Positions 1 through 9,027 of a stretch of 64,000 nt of DNA are shown here, piece by piece. The DNA is taken from contig NZ_CP037922.1 in the NCBI RefSeq assembly GCF_004355185.1, positions 2,760,001 to 2,824,000 on the forward strand. Direction: 5' to 3'. This DNA comes from Hymenobacter radiodurans. GTDB lineage: Bacteria > Bacteroidota > Bacteroidia > Cytophagales > Hymenobacteraceae. Position numbers and translations under genes: made by a program. The notes beneath the pieces are model-generated. The model did no database searches. It had not been told where the DNA came from and worked only from the letters and a program-made list of their open reading frames with translations. Each line of letters starts with the position of its first letter. Position 1 is the first letter of the stretch.

Positions 1-538
1 TAGTGTACACGAGCATGGTGCTGGAGCCATAAATAACGTAGCCAGCCGCTACCTGGTGGGTGCCAGGCTGCAGACAATCCTGCTCTGTGCCATCGGTGCC
101 GGTGGGCGATATGCGCCGGTAAATACTGAAAATAGTCCCGATAGAAACGTTTACGTCAATATTGGAAGAGCCATCCAGCGGGTCGATTGCCACGACGTAC
201 TTACCCTGGGTGTTGCCCGTTTGGATCATCTCATCGTCTTCTTCCGACACGATGGTGCACACCTCGCCGCCATTGCGCAAGGCCCGGATAAAGCGGATAT
301 TAGCAATCACGTCCAGCTTCTGCTGATCTTCGCCCTGCACATTACGGTTGCCATAAGCCCCGGCGATATCAATGAGGCCGGAACGATTGATTTCGCGGTT
401 CACGATTTTGGCCGCTAAAGCAATGTCACGCAGCAGTTGAGAAAGCTCCCCCGTAGCGTAGGGAAAGTCCTCCTGCTTGCGCATAATGAAACGGTCGAGG
501 GTGGCGCCGACCGGAAGAGCGAGTTTATTATGATCCAT
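1..538 (-). CDS. fbp: Fructose-1,6-bisphosphatase class I, N-terminal part
   Basis: Hydrolyses fructose 1,6-bisphosphate to fructose 6-phosphate in gluconeogenesis (cytosol). Read on the minus strand from ATG at 538, the frame stays open to the window edge, so only about 179 N-terminal residues are present and the C-terminus is outside. The metal-binding motif DPLDGSSN lies at residues 119-126, preceded by the acidic SEEDDE stretch near 99-104, as in class I enzymes. It is divergent from lysC, with a good Bacteroidetes -10 element 34 bases upstream. Family assignment is secure; nothing can be said of the C-terminal half. Confidence 0.95.
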   Translation of the reverse strand, partial: MDHNKLALPVGATLDRFIMRKQEDFPYATGELSQLLRDIALAAKIVNREINRSGLIDIAGAYGNRNVQGEDQQKLDVIANIRFIRALRNGGEVCTIVSEEDDEMIQTGNTQGKYVVAIDPLDGSSNIDVNVSIGTIFSIYRRISPTGTDGTEQDCLQPGTHQVAAGYVIYGSSTMLVYT

Positions 539-571
539 ATGGGTGGGATAGAGAACCGTGGGTCTGGTATG

Positions 572-579
572 CAAAACTA
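572..579 (-). promoter_or_regulatory. Promoter -10 (-7) element for fbp
   Basis: On the minus strand the sequence is TAGTTTTG, an exact match to the Bacteroidetes housekeeping consensus TAnnTTTG, 34 bases before the fbp ATG. A weak TTCG about 18 bases further upstream may be the -33 box. Confidence 0.5.
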
Positions 580-663
580 AGCGATTTGAATTGTTTCCGA
601 AGTGCTGAGTTGCAGCGATTGTACCTTTTCGGGCACAATTCGCAACACTAAAGCCGAGTACGT

Positions 664-671
664 ACTTTTGG
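664..671 (+). promoter_or_regulatory. Possible -10 element almost touching the lysC start
   Basis: TACTTTTG matches TAnnTTTG and ends only three bases before the lysC ATG at 675. If used, transcription would begin at or next to the start codon, giving a leaderless message. It could equally be chance. Confidence 0.3.
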
Positions 672-674
672 CCC

Positions 675-1976
675 ATGCAGGAAAAGCATCGTTTGCTGAT
701 TTACAAATTTGGCGGCGCATCGGTGCGCGATGCTGAAGCTATTCGCAATTTGGCGCGCATTGTGGGCGCAAATGCCCCCCATACTCAACTACTCATTGTG
801 GTATCGGCGATGGGCAAGACAACCAATGCGCTAGAGGAGATTTTCCATCTGGCGCATTCGGGCCTGGATTACGCCGCTCCGCTCGCTGCATTGCGGGAAT
901 ACCATCAGAACGTAGCGTTGGAACTGCTGCCGGAAATCGGGGGGCAAATTGGTACTGATGGAGCAGTCGAAACGCAGCTCGGAATGCTGCTAAGTCAGCT
1001 CAGCGACCAGCTCACCGTCCTCACTCCCGGCGACTACGACCGACAGTACGACCAGATTGTGAGCTACGGCGAGCTGCTAGCAACCAGCATCGTGGCACAG
1101 GCGTTGGGCGCACATTGGCTTGATTGCCGGCCTCTTATTCGCACTGACTATACCTGGCGCGAAGGCCGCCTCGACTGGCCCACCACGGAGTATAATATTC
1201 GCGATGAAGTGCCCCGCCTCCTACTGACGGGCCCCGTCGTGACGCAGGGGTTTCTGGGTGGAACGGCTAGTGGTGCCACCACTACGCTTGGTCGCGAAGG
1301 CTCTGACTTTACCGCTGCCATTTTTGCGTATTGCCTACACGCAGAGTCAGTTACGATCTGGAAAGACGTGGCCGGCCTGCTCAATGCCGACCCCAAAATA
1401 TTTGCCGATACGGTGCGCTACCCGGAAATCAGCTACCAAGAGACAATTGAAATGGCGTATTATGGCGCCTCCGTCATTCATCCCAAAACCATTAAGCCAC
1501 TGGCGGTGCAACATATTCCGCTGTACGTGAAGTCGTTTCTGGACCCCACGGCCGAAGGAACCCGCATTGGTGATTGTCGACACGCGGCCTTGGCACCCGC
1601 CTTTATTCGCAAAACCAATCAGTGCCTTATTTCCTTCGAATCAAAAGATCTCACCTTTATTTCGGAGGAAAATCTGGAAGTCATTTTTGGCGCATTAGCC
1701 CAAGTGCGGCTCAAGATCAACCTGATGCAGAACTCCGCAATATCCTTCTCCGTCTGCACCGACTTTTCCGCCTACCGCTTAGAAAAACTGCTAGAGCATC
1801 TGCGCGACCAGTTCACCATTCATTACAACACGGAATTGGAGCTATACACCATCAAAAACTACGACTCGGCCAGTATCCAACGTCTCACTAATGGCCGCGA
1901 GCTACTGCTGGAACAACGCACCCGCCTTACTTTTCAGTTTGTATCGCGAGGCGGGTTAAATGAATTCGTAAAATAA
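675..1976 (+). CDS. lysC: Aspartate kinase
   Basis: Phosphorylates L-aspartate, the first step to lysine, threonine and methionine (cytosol). 433 residues, the usual length for a monofunctional enzyme. The kinase signature KFGGASV is at residues 11-17, and the substrate region [10 protein letters not shown] lies in the middle of the amino-acid kinase domain (about 8-290). The remaining ~140 residues fit the paired ACT regulatory domains, so feedback inhibition is likely but inferred. No fused homoserine dehydrogenase follows. It contains two copies of the iterated G6/C6 motif (775-780, 939-944), both in frame. Confidence 0.95.
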   Translation: MQEKHRLLIYKFGGASVRDAEAIRNLARIVGANAPHTQLLIVVSAMGKTTNALEEIFHLAHSGLDYAAPLAALREYHQNVALELLPEIGGQIGTDGAVETQLGMLLSQLSDQLTVLTPGDYDRQYDQIVSYGELLATSIVAQALGAHWLDCRPLIRTDYTWREGRLDWPTTEYNIRDEVPRLLLTGPVVTQGFLGGTASGATTTLGREGSDFTAAIFAYCLHAESVTIWKDVAGLLNADPKIFADTVRYPEISYQETIEMAYYGASVIHPKTIKPLAVQHIPLYVKSFLDPTAEGTRIGDCRHAALAPAFIRKTNQCLISFESKDLTFISEENLEVIFGALAQVRLKINLMQNSAISFSVCTDFSAYRLEKLLEHLRDQFTIHYNTELELYTIKNYDSASIQRLTNGRELLLEQRTRLTFQFVSRGGLNEFVK

Positions 1977-2047
1977 GTTTGGTTACTAATCAGCCTTCGA
2001 GCACTACACCAGCCTCTTAATCCAGCATCTTCTACCTCACCCACCAC

Positions 2048-2821
2048 ATGGAGTTTATAACTGTTACGCCCGCTGCGCGGCCTCAGGTAGCCCTCATTCA
2101 GCTCAATCGGCCCAAAGAGCTGAACGCTTTGAATTTGCAACTGATGCAGGAGGTGGCCGCGGCCCTGAAAGAATTGTGCGCCGACGATACCGTGCGCGTT
2201 ATTGTGCTTACCGGTAGTGAGCGAGCTTTCGCGGCCGGCGCCGATATCAAGCAAATGGCGGGGCGTACGGCCATCGATATGCTCACCATCGATCAGTTCA
2301 GCACCTGGGACCAGATTCGGAAAACGCATAAGCCGCTAATTGCGGCCGTTTCGGGCTTTGCGTTGGGGGGCGGCTGCGAGTTGGCCATGACCTGCGACAT
2401 GATTGTGGCCTCGGAAACGGCGCAGTTTGGGCAGCCTGAAATTCGTATCGGTACGATGCCGGGCGCGGGTGGTACACAACGGCTCACGCGGGCGTTGGGC
2501 AAAGCGCGCGCCATGGAAATGGTGCTTACCGGCCAGTCGATTTCGGCGCTGGAAGCTGAGCGCCACGGCCTTGTAAATAAAGTAGTGCCCGTGGGGCAAT
2601 ACTTGGAGGAAGCGTTTCGATTGGCAGCCAGCATTGCCCAGATGTCGCCGGTAGCGGCGCGCCTCGCTAAAGAATCGGTGAACCGGGCGTTTGAGACGCA
2701 TTTGGACGAAGGACTGCACTTTGAGCGCAAAAACTTCTATATGACGTTTGCTTCTGAAGATCAGAAAGAAGGAATGGCGGCGTTTGTGGAAAAGCGGCCC
2801 GCCGATTTTAAGGGGCGCTAG
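2048..2821 (+). CDS. Enoyl-CoA hydratase/isomerase family protein
   Basis: Crotonase-fold enzyme, 257 residues, probably hydrating trans-2-enoyl-CoA in fatty-acid or amino-acid breakdown. The oxyanion-hole segment FAAGADIKQM is near residue 60-70, and both catalytic glutamates of true hydratases are present: one in LGGGCE, the other in PEIRIGTMPGAGGTQ. That supports hydratase rather than only isomerase activity. It stands alone between lysC and the Fur-family gene, so the substrate is not given by context; crt/paaF-type is possible. Confidence 0.9.
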   Translation: MEFITVTPAARPQVALIQLNRPKELNALNLQLMQEVAAALKELCADDTVRVIVLTGSERAFAAGADIKQMAGRTAIDMLTIDQFSTWDQIRKTHKPLIAAVSGFALGGGCELAMTCDMIVASETAQFGQPEIRIGTMPGAGGTQRLTRALGKARAMEMVLTGQSISALEAERHGLVNKVVPVGQYLEEAFRLAASIAQMSPVAARLAKESVNRAFETHLDEGLHFERKNFYMTFASEDQKEGMAAFVEKRPADFKGR

Positions 2822-2968
2822 TATTTGGTATCCAGAGTGGGGCGACGTAGTCGAAGGCGTTGTTCCACTTTGGATCTTCTACTGCAACGCCACATTTTCG
2901 CTTCCCAGCGAACATTATTGTCCTCCTACGCCTTATTAAGGTACCGTTTAAGGAGAATCTATTTTTCT

Positions 2969-3451
2969 GTGAGCACTTCAACTAAACATTCTGACGCTTC
3001 ATTGCCAGCGGCTCCTACCCGCCAATGGCTGCGCGACCGGCTAACGCAGGCGGGTTTGAGGGCTACGCGCCAGCGGCTTGTTATTCTGGAGAGCGTGGTT
3101 GTGGAGAAGGGCCACCCGACAGCCGAACAGGTGCACCGCCAAGTGCTGATGCACGATGCGACGGTGTCGCTGGGCACGGTGTATAAGGCGCTTGACAGCT
3201 TTGTTACAACGGGGCTGTGCAAGCGGGTGCCTACGGCTGAAGGAGCGTGTCGCCGCTACGATGCCGACTGTTCAATCCATCACCATTTGTATTGCTCCAA
3301 CACGCAGGAAATAATTGACTACTGCGACCCGCAGCTGGACGCGCTGATTCAGGAATTTCTGGAAGCTCGTGGCTTTCAGAACTTTTGGCCCCGCTCCTTT
3401 TCGCTGCATATCACCGGCGAGCGGGCTGACGTAACAAACGAGCAGCAATAA
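2969..3451 (+). CDS. Fur/PerR-family transcriptional regulator
   Basis: About 160 residues: a winged-helix DNA-binding half (residues ~20-95) followed by the metal-binding dimerisation half with the HHHLYC segment. I chose GTG at 2969 because AAGGAG lies 13 bases upstream and the longer frame (to 2825) adds only low-complexity arginine-rich sequence. The two CxxC pairs that hold structural zinc in most Fur/PerR proteins are missing: the first is CSNT and there is no second. A 2-Cys peroxiredoxin follows 126 bases downstream on the same strand, so a PerR-like peroxide sensor is the best guess. Zur or Fur remains possible. Confidence 0.85.
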   Translation: MSTSTKHSDASLPAAPTRQWLRDRLTQAGLRATRQRLVILESVVVEKGHPTAEQVHRQVLMHDATVSLGTVYKALDSFVTTGLCKRVPTAEGACRRYDADCSIHHHLYCSNTQEIIDYCDPQLDALIQEFLEARGFQNFWPRSFSLHITGERADVTNEQQ

Positions 3452-3577
3452 TTGCCCCCCAGCTTCATCTTAGCGTATAGCAAAGCTGCCGAAGCTGCAC
3501 GTTAGGATACAATGCGACTTTAGGCAACGTACAAGTCATCTACGTTCACCTTATTTCACCCCTCAATCACCTTTTCC

Positions 3578-4219
3578 ATGGCAGTTTTAGTTGGCAAGCG
3601 TGCACCCTCTTTCAAGGCTACGGCCGTTGTTGATGGTGAATTCGAACAAGAGTTTTCCCTTGATCGGTACCTGGGCAAAAAACATGTAGTCTTTTTCTTT
3701 TATCCCGCCGACTTTACGTTCGTTTGTCCTACCGAAATTCTTGCCTTCCAGGATAAGCTGGCCGAGTTTGAGTCGAAGGGCGTTGCCTTAGTGGGCTGCT
3801 CTACCGATACGCATTTTTCGCATTTTGCTTGGCTCAGAACGCCACGCGCAGATGGTGGCATTGAAGGCGTGACGTATCCGCTAGTGGCCGATGTCACCAA
3901 AACTATTGCCGCTAATTACGACGTGCTTGGCGGCCACTACGACTACAACGAAACCGGCGAAATGACCTTTGTTGGGTCGCCTCTCGCGTATCGGGCCCTT
4001 TTCCTGATTGATAAAGATGGTATCGTACGCCATCAGCTTGTTAACGATGGCCCGCTGGGGCGTAACATTGACGAGGCCTTGCGTATGGTGAGCGCCCTTC
4101 AATATTATGAGGTGAAAGGCGAACAATGCCCTGCTAACTGGACTGAGGGTCAAGAAGGAGTATTCGCAACCCGCATCGACGTGTTTGACCACCTTTCCAA
4201 ACAGGGCGTTACCCAATAA
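3578..4219 (+). CDS. Peroxiredoxin (AhpC/TSA, typical 2-Cys)
   Basis: Thiol peroxidase that reduces hydrogen and organic peroxides in the cytosol. 213 residues, full length. The peroxidatic cysteine is Cys50 in FVCPTE and the resolving cysteine is in GEQCPANW near the C-terminus, so it is a typical 2-Cys enzyme working as a dimer or decamer. It follows the Fur/PerR-like gene, which suggests peroxide-responsive control. A hairpin terminator at 4248-4276 ends the unit. Could be named ahpC, but no ahpF lies nearby. Confidence 0.93.
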   Translation: MAVLVGKRAPSFKATAVVDGEFEQEFSLDRYLGKKHVVFFFYPADFTFVCPTEILAFQDKLAEFESKGVALVGCSTDTHFSHFAWLRTPRADGGIEGVTYPLVADVTKTIAANYDVLGGHYDYNETGEMTFVGSPLAYRALFLIDKDGIVRHQLVNDGPLGRNIDEALRMVSALQYYEVKGEQCPANWTEGQEGVFATRIDVFDHLSKQGVTQ

Positions 4220-4247
4220 TTTCACATTTCGTATCAACAACAAGCAG

Positions 4248-4276
4248 AAGCTCTGGCCACTTGGTCAGAGCTTTTT
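4248..4276 (+). terminator. Rho-independent terminator after peroxiredoxin
   Basis: AAGCTCTG and CAGAGCTT form an 8-base stem with a 10-base loop, followed by a T run. Confidence 0.8.
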
Positions 4277-4300
4277 TGCAAATGGCTAACCAGAAGGCTG

Positions 4301-4314
4301 TAATTTTGCCCCCC
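4301..4314 (+). promoter_or_regulatory. Promoter -10 element followed by a C6 tract, upstream of waaA
   Basis: TAATTTTG (4301-4308) matches TAnnTTTG exactly and runs straight into CCCCCC (4309-4314), where transcription would start. It is 59 bases before the waaA start. Confidence 0.5.
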
Positions 4315-4372
4315 AACTGCTGGCCGAACGCTACTGGACGGCGGCACAAAGCCATAACTGCCACCCCAGATA

Positions 4373-5680
4373 GTGAGCAGTTTGGCGTTGTTCTCTTACC
4401 CACTGACAATCAATTCATTGCTTTTTCTATATAATCTTGCTCTCCAAACCTATGCCTTGCTGCTGCGCTTGGTTGCATCGTTTGTGCCCAAGGCAGAGCA
4501 ATGGCTGAGTGGGCGGCGCGGGTTGCTGCCTCATATTCAGCAGACGCTCAAGGACGAAACGGCGCCGTTGGTGTGGTTTCACTGCGCTTCGCTAGGCGAG
4601 TTTGAACAGGGCCGTCCGCTAATGGAAGCGTTCATGCAGGAATATCCCCAGTTCAAGCTTGTGCTCACGTTCTTCTCGCCATCAGGTTATAACGTGCGCA
4701 AATCGTGGCCCGGCGCACACTATGTGTTCTACCTGCCGCTCGATACTGCGGCCAACGCCCGCACTTTTCTCGATGCCGTGCGCCCTCAGCTAGCTGTATT
4801 TGTGAAGTACGAGTTCTGGTATCATTTCCTGACCCATCTTCAGCGTCGCCGCGTACCGGTGGTGTGTGTTTCGGCTATTTTCCGGCCCCAGCAAATATTT
4901 TTCAAACCTTGGGGGGCTTTTTTCCGCAAAATTATTGGCCGTTTTACGCACATATTCACCCAAAACGAGACGTCAGTAGAGTTGTTGCGGACCATCGGCA
5001 TTCGGCAGGCCAGCGTGGCCGGCGACACCCGCTTTGATACGGTGGTGCGCACGGCCCTGGCCTCGCCCAAGCCGCTGCCATTGGTGGAGGCCTTCGTGGC
5101 CGATGGCGCCCCGGTGTTTATTGTAGGCAGCAATTGGCCCGAAGATTTGCCGGCCCTCACGCCCCTGTTGCGGCAGTATCAGGAGGAGATGCGCTTCATA
5201 GTTGCCCCCCACGAAATCACGGAAACCAATCTGGCCTTAGTAGAGGCGGCGCTGCCGGGCCGCGTGGCGCGCTACTCAACCGCTACTCAAGCTACGGTAG
5301 CCAAAGCACGTGTGTTACTCATGGACAATGTGGGGTTGCTAAGTCAGCTGTACCGCTTTGGCACCTACGCCTATATCGGTGGCGCATTTGGGAAAGGGCT
5401 GCACAATACGCTGGAAGCGGCGGCCTTTGGCTTGCCTCTGTTTTTCGGCCCTACCTACACTAAGTTCCAGGAAGCCGTTGATCTGGTGGAGATGGGGGCT
5501 GCGTTTCCTGTGCACACAGCCGAAGAGTTGAAAACGGCGTTTGGGCTCTTATGGTACCAGAATGAGGTTCGACTGCGCGTGCAGGATATGAGCTTGGAAT
5601 ATGTACACCAACAGGCCGGAGCCACCGCCAAGATTATGGCGGAGCTGGCAAAGATGCACGTGGTTCCTGTTGTTAATTAA
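4373..5680 (+). CDS. waaA: 3-deoxy-D-manno-octulosonic acid (Kdo) transferase
   Basis: Adds Kdo to the lipid A precursor at the inner face of the cytoplasmic membrane during lipopolysaccharide synthesis. 435 residues, usual family length, starting at GTG 4373. An N-terminal hydrophobic anchor (about residues 5-38) precedes a GT-B glycosyltransferase fold. The acceptor-domain motif SLGEFEQG carries the conserved catalytic glutamate. The C-terminal half has the nucleotide-sugar segment YIGGAFGKGLHNTLEAAAFG. rsgA follows after 17 bases, so the two are probably co-transcribed. Two iterated C6/G6 motifs lie within (4911, 5205), both in frame. Confidence 0.92.
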   Translation: MSSLALFSYPLTINSLLFLYNLALQTYALLLRLVASFVPKAEQWLSGRRGLLPHIQQTLKDETAPLVWFHCASLGEFEQGRPLMEAFMQEYPQFKLVLTFFSPSGYNVRKSWPGAHYVFYLPLDTAANARTFLDAVRPQLAVFVKYEFWYHFLTHLQRRRVPVVCVSAIFRPQQIFFKPWGAFFRKIIGRFTHIFTQNETSVELLRTIGIRQASVAGDTRFDTVVRTALASPKPLPLVEAFVADGAPVFIVGSNWPEDLPALTPLLRQYQEEMRFIVAPHEITETNLALVEAALPGRVARYSTATQATVAKARVLLMDNVGLLSQLYRFGTYAYIGGAFGKGLHNTLEAAAFGLPLFFGPTYTKFQEAVDLVEMGAAFPVHTAEELKTAFGLLWYQNEVRLRVQDMSLEYVHQQAGATAKIMAELAKMHVVPVVN

Positions 5681-5697
5681 TTCATAATCAAGCCCCC

Positions 5698-6624
5698 ATG
5701 ACTGGCACTGTCATCAAATCAACCGGCTCATGGTATCTGGTGCGCGAGCATGGCACGGGGGTATTGCACCGCTGCCGGCTACGCGGCAAATTCAAGCAGA
5801 AAGGCTTGAAAGTGAGTAATCCATTAGCCGTCGGCGACCAGGTGGAGTTTACGGTAGAGGAGCAAACCGAGGGCGCCGGTGTGATTCATCACATTGAGCC
5901 CCGCCGCAACTACATTATTCGCCGCTCGGTGCACAAAACCGAGCACGCCCACATTGTAGCCGCTAACCTCGATCAGGCCTTGCTGGTCGTGACGCTAGTG
6001 TCGCCGGCTACTTCGTTTGGTTTTATTGATCGGTTCTTGGTGACGGCTGAGGCTTATAGCATTCCGGTAACGCTAATCTTCAATAAAACCGACCTGTACG
6101 ACGACGATCTATCGGGCTATCAGGATCAGATTTCGACTATGTATGAGCGCACGGGCTACTCCAGTTTGCGCTGCTCCGCCGCGTCGGGCGAAGGGCTGGA
6201 GGCGGTAGATGCGTTGCTCGATGGCAAAGTAACGCTGCTGTCGGGGCACTCAGGCGTGGGTAAAAGCACGCTTATCAATGCACTGGTGCCGGATCTGGAT
6301 TTAAAAACCGCCGAAATCAGCGAGTTTTCGGATAAAGGCGTGCATACCACTACGTTTGCCGAGATGCTGGAAGTACGGGCGGGCACTTACCTGATTGATA
6401 CACCGGGCATTAAGGAGCTAGGCTTGGTCGATATTCCGCCGGCTCAACTAGCGCACTTCTTCCCCGAAATGCGGGCTTTACTAAATCAGTGCCGCTACCA
6501 CAACTGCCAGCACGTGCACGAGCCGGGTTGTGTAGTGCGCGAAGCCGTTGATAAAGGCCGTATCGCGCTGCCTCGCTACGACAGTTACCTGAGTATGCTG
6601 GCTGGGCAAGATAACCGGCATTAG
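5698..6624 (+). CDS. rsgA: Ribosome small-subunit biogenesis GTPase RsgA
   Basis: Circularly permuted GTPase that matures and checks the 30S ribosomal subunit. 308 residues: N-terminal OB-fold (about 1-75), then G4 motif NKTD, then the P-loop GHSGVGKST, then DTPG; the order G4-G1-G3 is diagnostic. The C-terminal zinc knuckle is visible as Cys and His residues in CRYHNCQHVHEPGC. It follows waaA closely, likely in one operon. The sequence AAGCCCCC directly abuts the ATG; no Shine-Dalgarno site is seen. Confidence 0.94.
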   Translation: MTGTVIKSTGSWYLVREHGTGVLHRCRLRGKFKQKGLKVSNPLAVGDQVEFTVEEQTEGAGVIHHIEPRRNYIIRRSVHKTEHAHIVAANLDQALLVVTLVSPATSFGFIDRFLVTAEAYSIPVTLIFNKTDLYDDDLSGYQDQISTMYERTGYSSLRCSAASGEGLEAVDALLDGKVTLLSGHSGVGKSTLINALVPDLDLKTAEISEFSDKGVHTTTFAEMLEVRAGTYLIDTPGIKELGLVDIPPAQLAHFFPEMRALLNQCRYHNCQHVHEPGCVVREAVDKGRIALPRYDSYLSMLAGQDNRH

Positions 6625-6700
6625 GCTTGCCTCCTGGGCTTGGGTAACAAAAGGCCGAACAATCCCGCTGTATCCTCGTTTTCCTTAGAAAACTGACTAC

Positions 6701-7402
6701 ATGCAGCTCCAAAACTCCACTTTCCTTATTACCGGCGGCACGCTGGGCATTGGTTATGCTACGGCCAAATTACTGATTCAGCACGGCGCCAAAGTCGCCA
6801 TTACGGGGCGTACGGCAGCTACTGTAAAGCGCGCCGCCACCGAGTTGGGTGCTCTTGGCATTACGGCCGACGTTAGTAAGCCCGCCGACGTGCAGCGCAC
6901 CTATCAGGAGTTTTTGGCAGAATTCGGCCACCTAGATTGCCTAATTAACAATGCAGGTGTTGGAACCAGCAAGAAACTGGTGGATCTAACGCCCGAAGAT
7001 TTCCAGCGGGTGCACGACACCAACATAGTGGGCGCGGCGCTGATGGCCCAGCAAGCAGCTAAACTGTTTATGGAGCAGAAATCCGGCAACATTATCAATA
7101 TCGGCTCTTCCGCCGCTACCAAAGGCTACGAAGGCGGTTCCATATACGTGGCATCCAAGTTTGCCCTGCGCGGCATGACTCAATGCTGGCAAAGCGAATT
7201 GCGCAAGTATAATGTGCGCGTTATCCTAGTGAACCCCAGCGAAGTAACGACGGCCTTCGGCAGCAAGGAGCGCCAAGAGCGGCCGGAGCAACCCAACAAG
7301 CTGCGCGGCGAAGAAATTGCTTCCGCCATCAAAGGCGCCCTCGAAATGGATGACCGCGGCTTTATTACCGAGTTGAATGTGTGGGCTACCAATCCTTTTT
7401 AG
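6701..7402 (+). CDS. Short-chain dehydrogenase/reductase (SDR)
   Basis: NAD(P)-dependent oxidoreductase of 233 residues with a Rossmann fold. The cofactor loop TGGTLGIG is near residues 11-18, NNAG follows in strand 4, and the catalytic Tyr and Lys are in YVASK with the upstream Ser in INIGSSAA. Closest in pattern to 3-ketoacyl-ACP reductase-like SDRs, but the substrate cannot be read from sequence. It ends at a strong terminator shared with the convergent fasciclin gene. Confidence 0.9.
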   Translation: MQLQNSTFLITGGTLGIGYATAKLLIQHGAKVAITGRTAATVKRAATELGALGITADVSKPADVQRTYQEFLAEFGHLDCLINNAGVGTSKKLVDLTPEDFQRVHDTNIVGAALMAQQAAKLFMEQKSGNIINIGSSAATKGYEGGSIYVASKFALRGMTQCWQSELRKYNVRVILVNPSEVTTAFGSKERQERPEQPNKLRGEEIASAIKGALEMDDRGFITELNVWATNPF

Positions 7403-7420
7403 CACTTAAATTATCTACAG

Positions 7421-7458
7421 AAAAAAGCCCCCCAGATTGAGTCTGGGGGCTTTTTTAA
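7421..7458. terminator. Bidirectional terminator between SDR and fasciclin genes
   Basis: A-tract, G, C6, then AGA-loop-TCT, G5, C, T-tract. The U-run exists on both strands, suiting the convergent genes. The two arms differ by one base (C6 against G5). Confidence 0.88.
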
Positions 7459-7478
7459 AATGGTTTTGTTGCCTGCGC

Positions 7479-8090
7479 TTATTTGGCAGCAGGCATCAAT
7501 ACCTGGTCAATAACGTGGGCTACACCATTGTTAGAGAGCACGTCGGCTTGTACTACATTGGCGCCGTTTACGGTTACTTTGCCGCCTGCTGTGCTTACTG
7601 TTAGCTTCTCGCCCTGCACCGTAGTCAACTGCTGTCCATCCTTCAGATCGGCAGCCATCAAACGACCTTTTACCACGTGGTAGGTCAACAAGCCAGCCAG
7701 CTTCTCTTTACTTTCTGGCTTCAACAGGCCATCGAGGGCTCCCTTAGGCAACGCCTCAAATGCAGCGTTCGTCGGAGCAAATACTGTGAACGGACCCGCG
7801 CTGGCTGCTTCGTCATCGAGGCCGGCAGCCTTCAGGGCCGTGGTAAGCGTGCTTATTTGCGATACAGCCATGGCGTTTTCGGCCAGGTTTTTACCCGAGG
7901 TATCCATGCGCGACGAGTCGTTCATTGCCATTGCCGGATCCATAGCCGTGGTATCGGTCATGGCTGCGTCGGTGGTTTCGGTGGTAGTGGTCGTCTCGGC
8001 AGTTTTGTTGTCGCCGCAGCTCGTAACGCCAAAAGCGAAGGCAGTGGCGGTAAGCAACGTAAACGAGGTGTTTCTCAGGGTCTTTTTCAT
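7479..8090 (-). CDS. Fasciclin-domain lipoprotein
   Basis: 203 residues. A signal peptide ends in a lipobox (GVTSC), so it is probably a lipid-anchored envelope protein. A threonine/aspartate/methionine-rich linker (about residues 28-65) precedes one fasciclin (FAS1) domain with the conserved FAPTNAAFEALP and the terminal H..D..L pattern in VIDQVLMP. FAS1 domains mediate adhesion or protein contact; no enzymatic role is expected. Divergent from the cyclophilin gene. Confidence 0.9.
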   Translation of the reverse strand: MKKTLRNTSFTLLTATAFAFGVTSCGDNKTAETTTTTETTDAAMTDTTAMDPAMAMNDSSRMDTSGKNLAENAMAVSQISTLTTALKAAGLDDEAASAGPFTVFAPTNAAFEALPKGALDGLLKPESKEKLAGLLTYHVVKGRLMAADLKDGQQLTTVQGEKLTVSTAGGKVTVNGANVVQADVLSNNGVAHVIDQVLMPAAK

Positions 8091-8232
8091 AAGACGCGAA
8101 TCAGGGTTTTGGTTGAAGAAAAAAAGAAAGTAAGGTGGTAAGGCAGAGGAAGGGAACGCAACTTTACTGGGTAATTATGGCTAAGCATACGCTCTGAACC
8201 GACCAATGGGCACGTGCGCCCTGGGTTTTGGC

Positions 8233-8240
8233 TACCTTTG
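8233..8240 (+). promoter_or_regulatory. Promoter -10 element for the cyclophilin gene
   Basis: TACCTTTG matches the TAnnTTTG consensus exactly, 68 bases before the chosen ATG at 8309. No clear -33 box. Confidence 0.5.
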
Positions 8241-8308
8241 CGCCGCTTAGTTGAGCTTAATAAGCGCCAACTTGCACTTTGTGTTTAAAAAATTTATTTA
8301 CTGCCCGC

Positions 8309-8767
8309 ATGAAAACTGCTGAAATTCACACCAATAGAGGTGTAATGAAGGTGGAGTTCTTTGAGAAAGATGCTCCCCAAACTGTCAAGAACTTCACCGA
8401 CCTCGCCCAGAAAGGCTTTTACGACGGTCTGAAATTCCACCGCGTTATCCCCAATTTCGTGGTACAGGGTGGCGACCCGAATACCCGCGAGGGCGCCAAA
8501 GGCATGCCTGGTACCGGCGGGCCCGGCTACAAAATCAAGTGCGAAACCTCCGGTGATAACCAGTACCACGACCGGGGTATCCTGAGCATGGCCCACGCTG
8601 GCAAAGACACGGGTGGCTCGCAGTTTTTTATCGTGCACTCGCGCGAAAACACTGCCCACCTCGACCGCGTGCACACCGTATTTGGCAAAGTAGTGGAGGG
8701 CCTGGACATCATCGACCAGATCAAAGCCAACGACGAAATTCAGAAAATCGTGGTGACGGAGGCGTAG
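8309..8767 (+). CDS. Cyclophilin-type peptidylprolyl isomerase
   Basis: 152 residues with no signal peptide from ATG 8309, so a cytosolic cyclophilin-type isomerase (PpiB-like). Core motifs [15 protein letters not shown] and GSQFFI are present, including the catalytic Arg and the Phe/Gln of the active site. I prefer 8309 to the upstream in-frame start at 8279, because the protein then begins with the typical [11 protein letters not shown] and the extra residues are not conserved-looking. A terminator follows directly. Confidence 0.93.
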   Translation: MKTAEIHTNRGVMKVEFFEKDAPQTVKNFTDLAQKGFYDGLKFHRVIPNFVVQGGDPNTREGAKGMPGTGGPGYKIKCETSGDNQYHDRGILSMAHAGKDTGGSQFFIVHSRENTAHLDRVHTVFGKVVEGLDIIDQIKANDEIQKIVVTEA

Positions 8768-8787
8768 TCCACTGTAACCCAATTCTC

Positions 8788-8823
8788 AAAAAAGCCCCCA
8801 GAAACATTTTGGGGGCTTTTTTT
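8788..8823 (+). terminator. Terminator after cyclophilin gene
   Basis: A6-G-C5-A paired with T-G5-C-T7, loop GAAACATT. Same AAAAAGCCCCC/GGGGGCTTTTT design as the other terminators here. Confidence 0.85.
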
Positions 8824-9027
8824 GGCATCTAGGTATTACACGCCAAGTGGTGCTAAAACAGATTACAAAGTCTGATTTAGCACCATTAATCTACTGTATC
8901 ACAACCACTTGATTCATAGTAAATATTCTATACAAAGTCAGATAAGGGCCACAATTGGTTTGACTTGGCCATTTACAATGGCCTACTTAGAGGTGAGCAC
9001 ACGCGCTTCGCATTTTACTCCTCTTGT

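Noticed and set aside
56..418. Plus-strand open frame of 120 codons
   Set aside because: It is antisense to fbp, whose minus-strand frame has the full FBPase motifs.
2825..2968. N-terminal extension of the Fur-family gene
   Set aside because: Arginine-rich, no conservation pattern; AAGGAG and a GTG at 2969 give a better start.
8294..8782. Minus-strand frame of 162 codons
   Set aside because: Exact shadow of the cyclophilin gene; the plus-strand protein has the active-site motifs.
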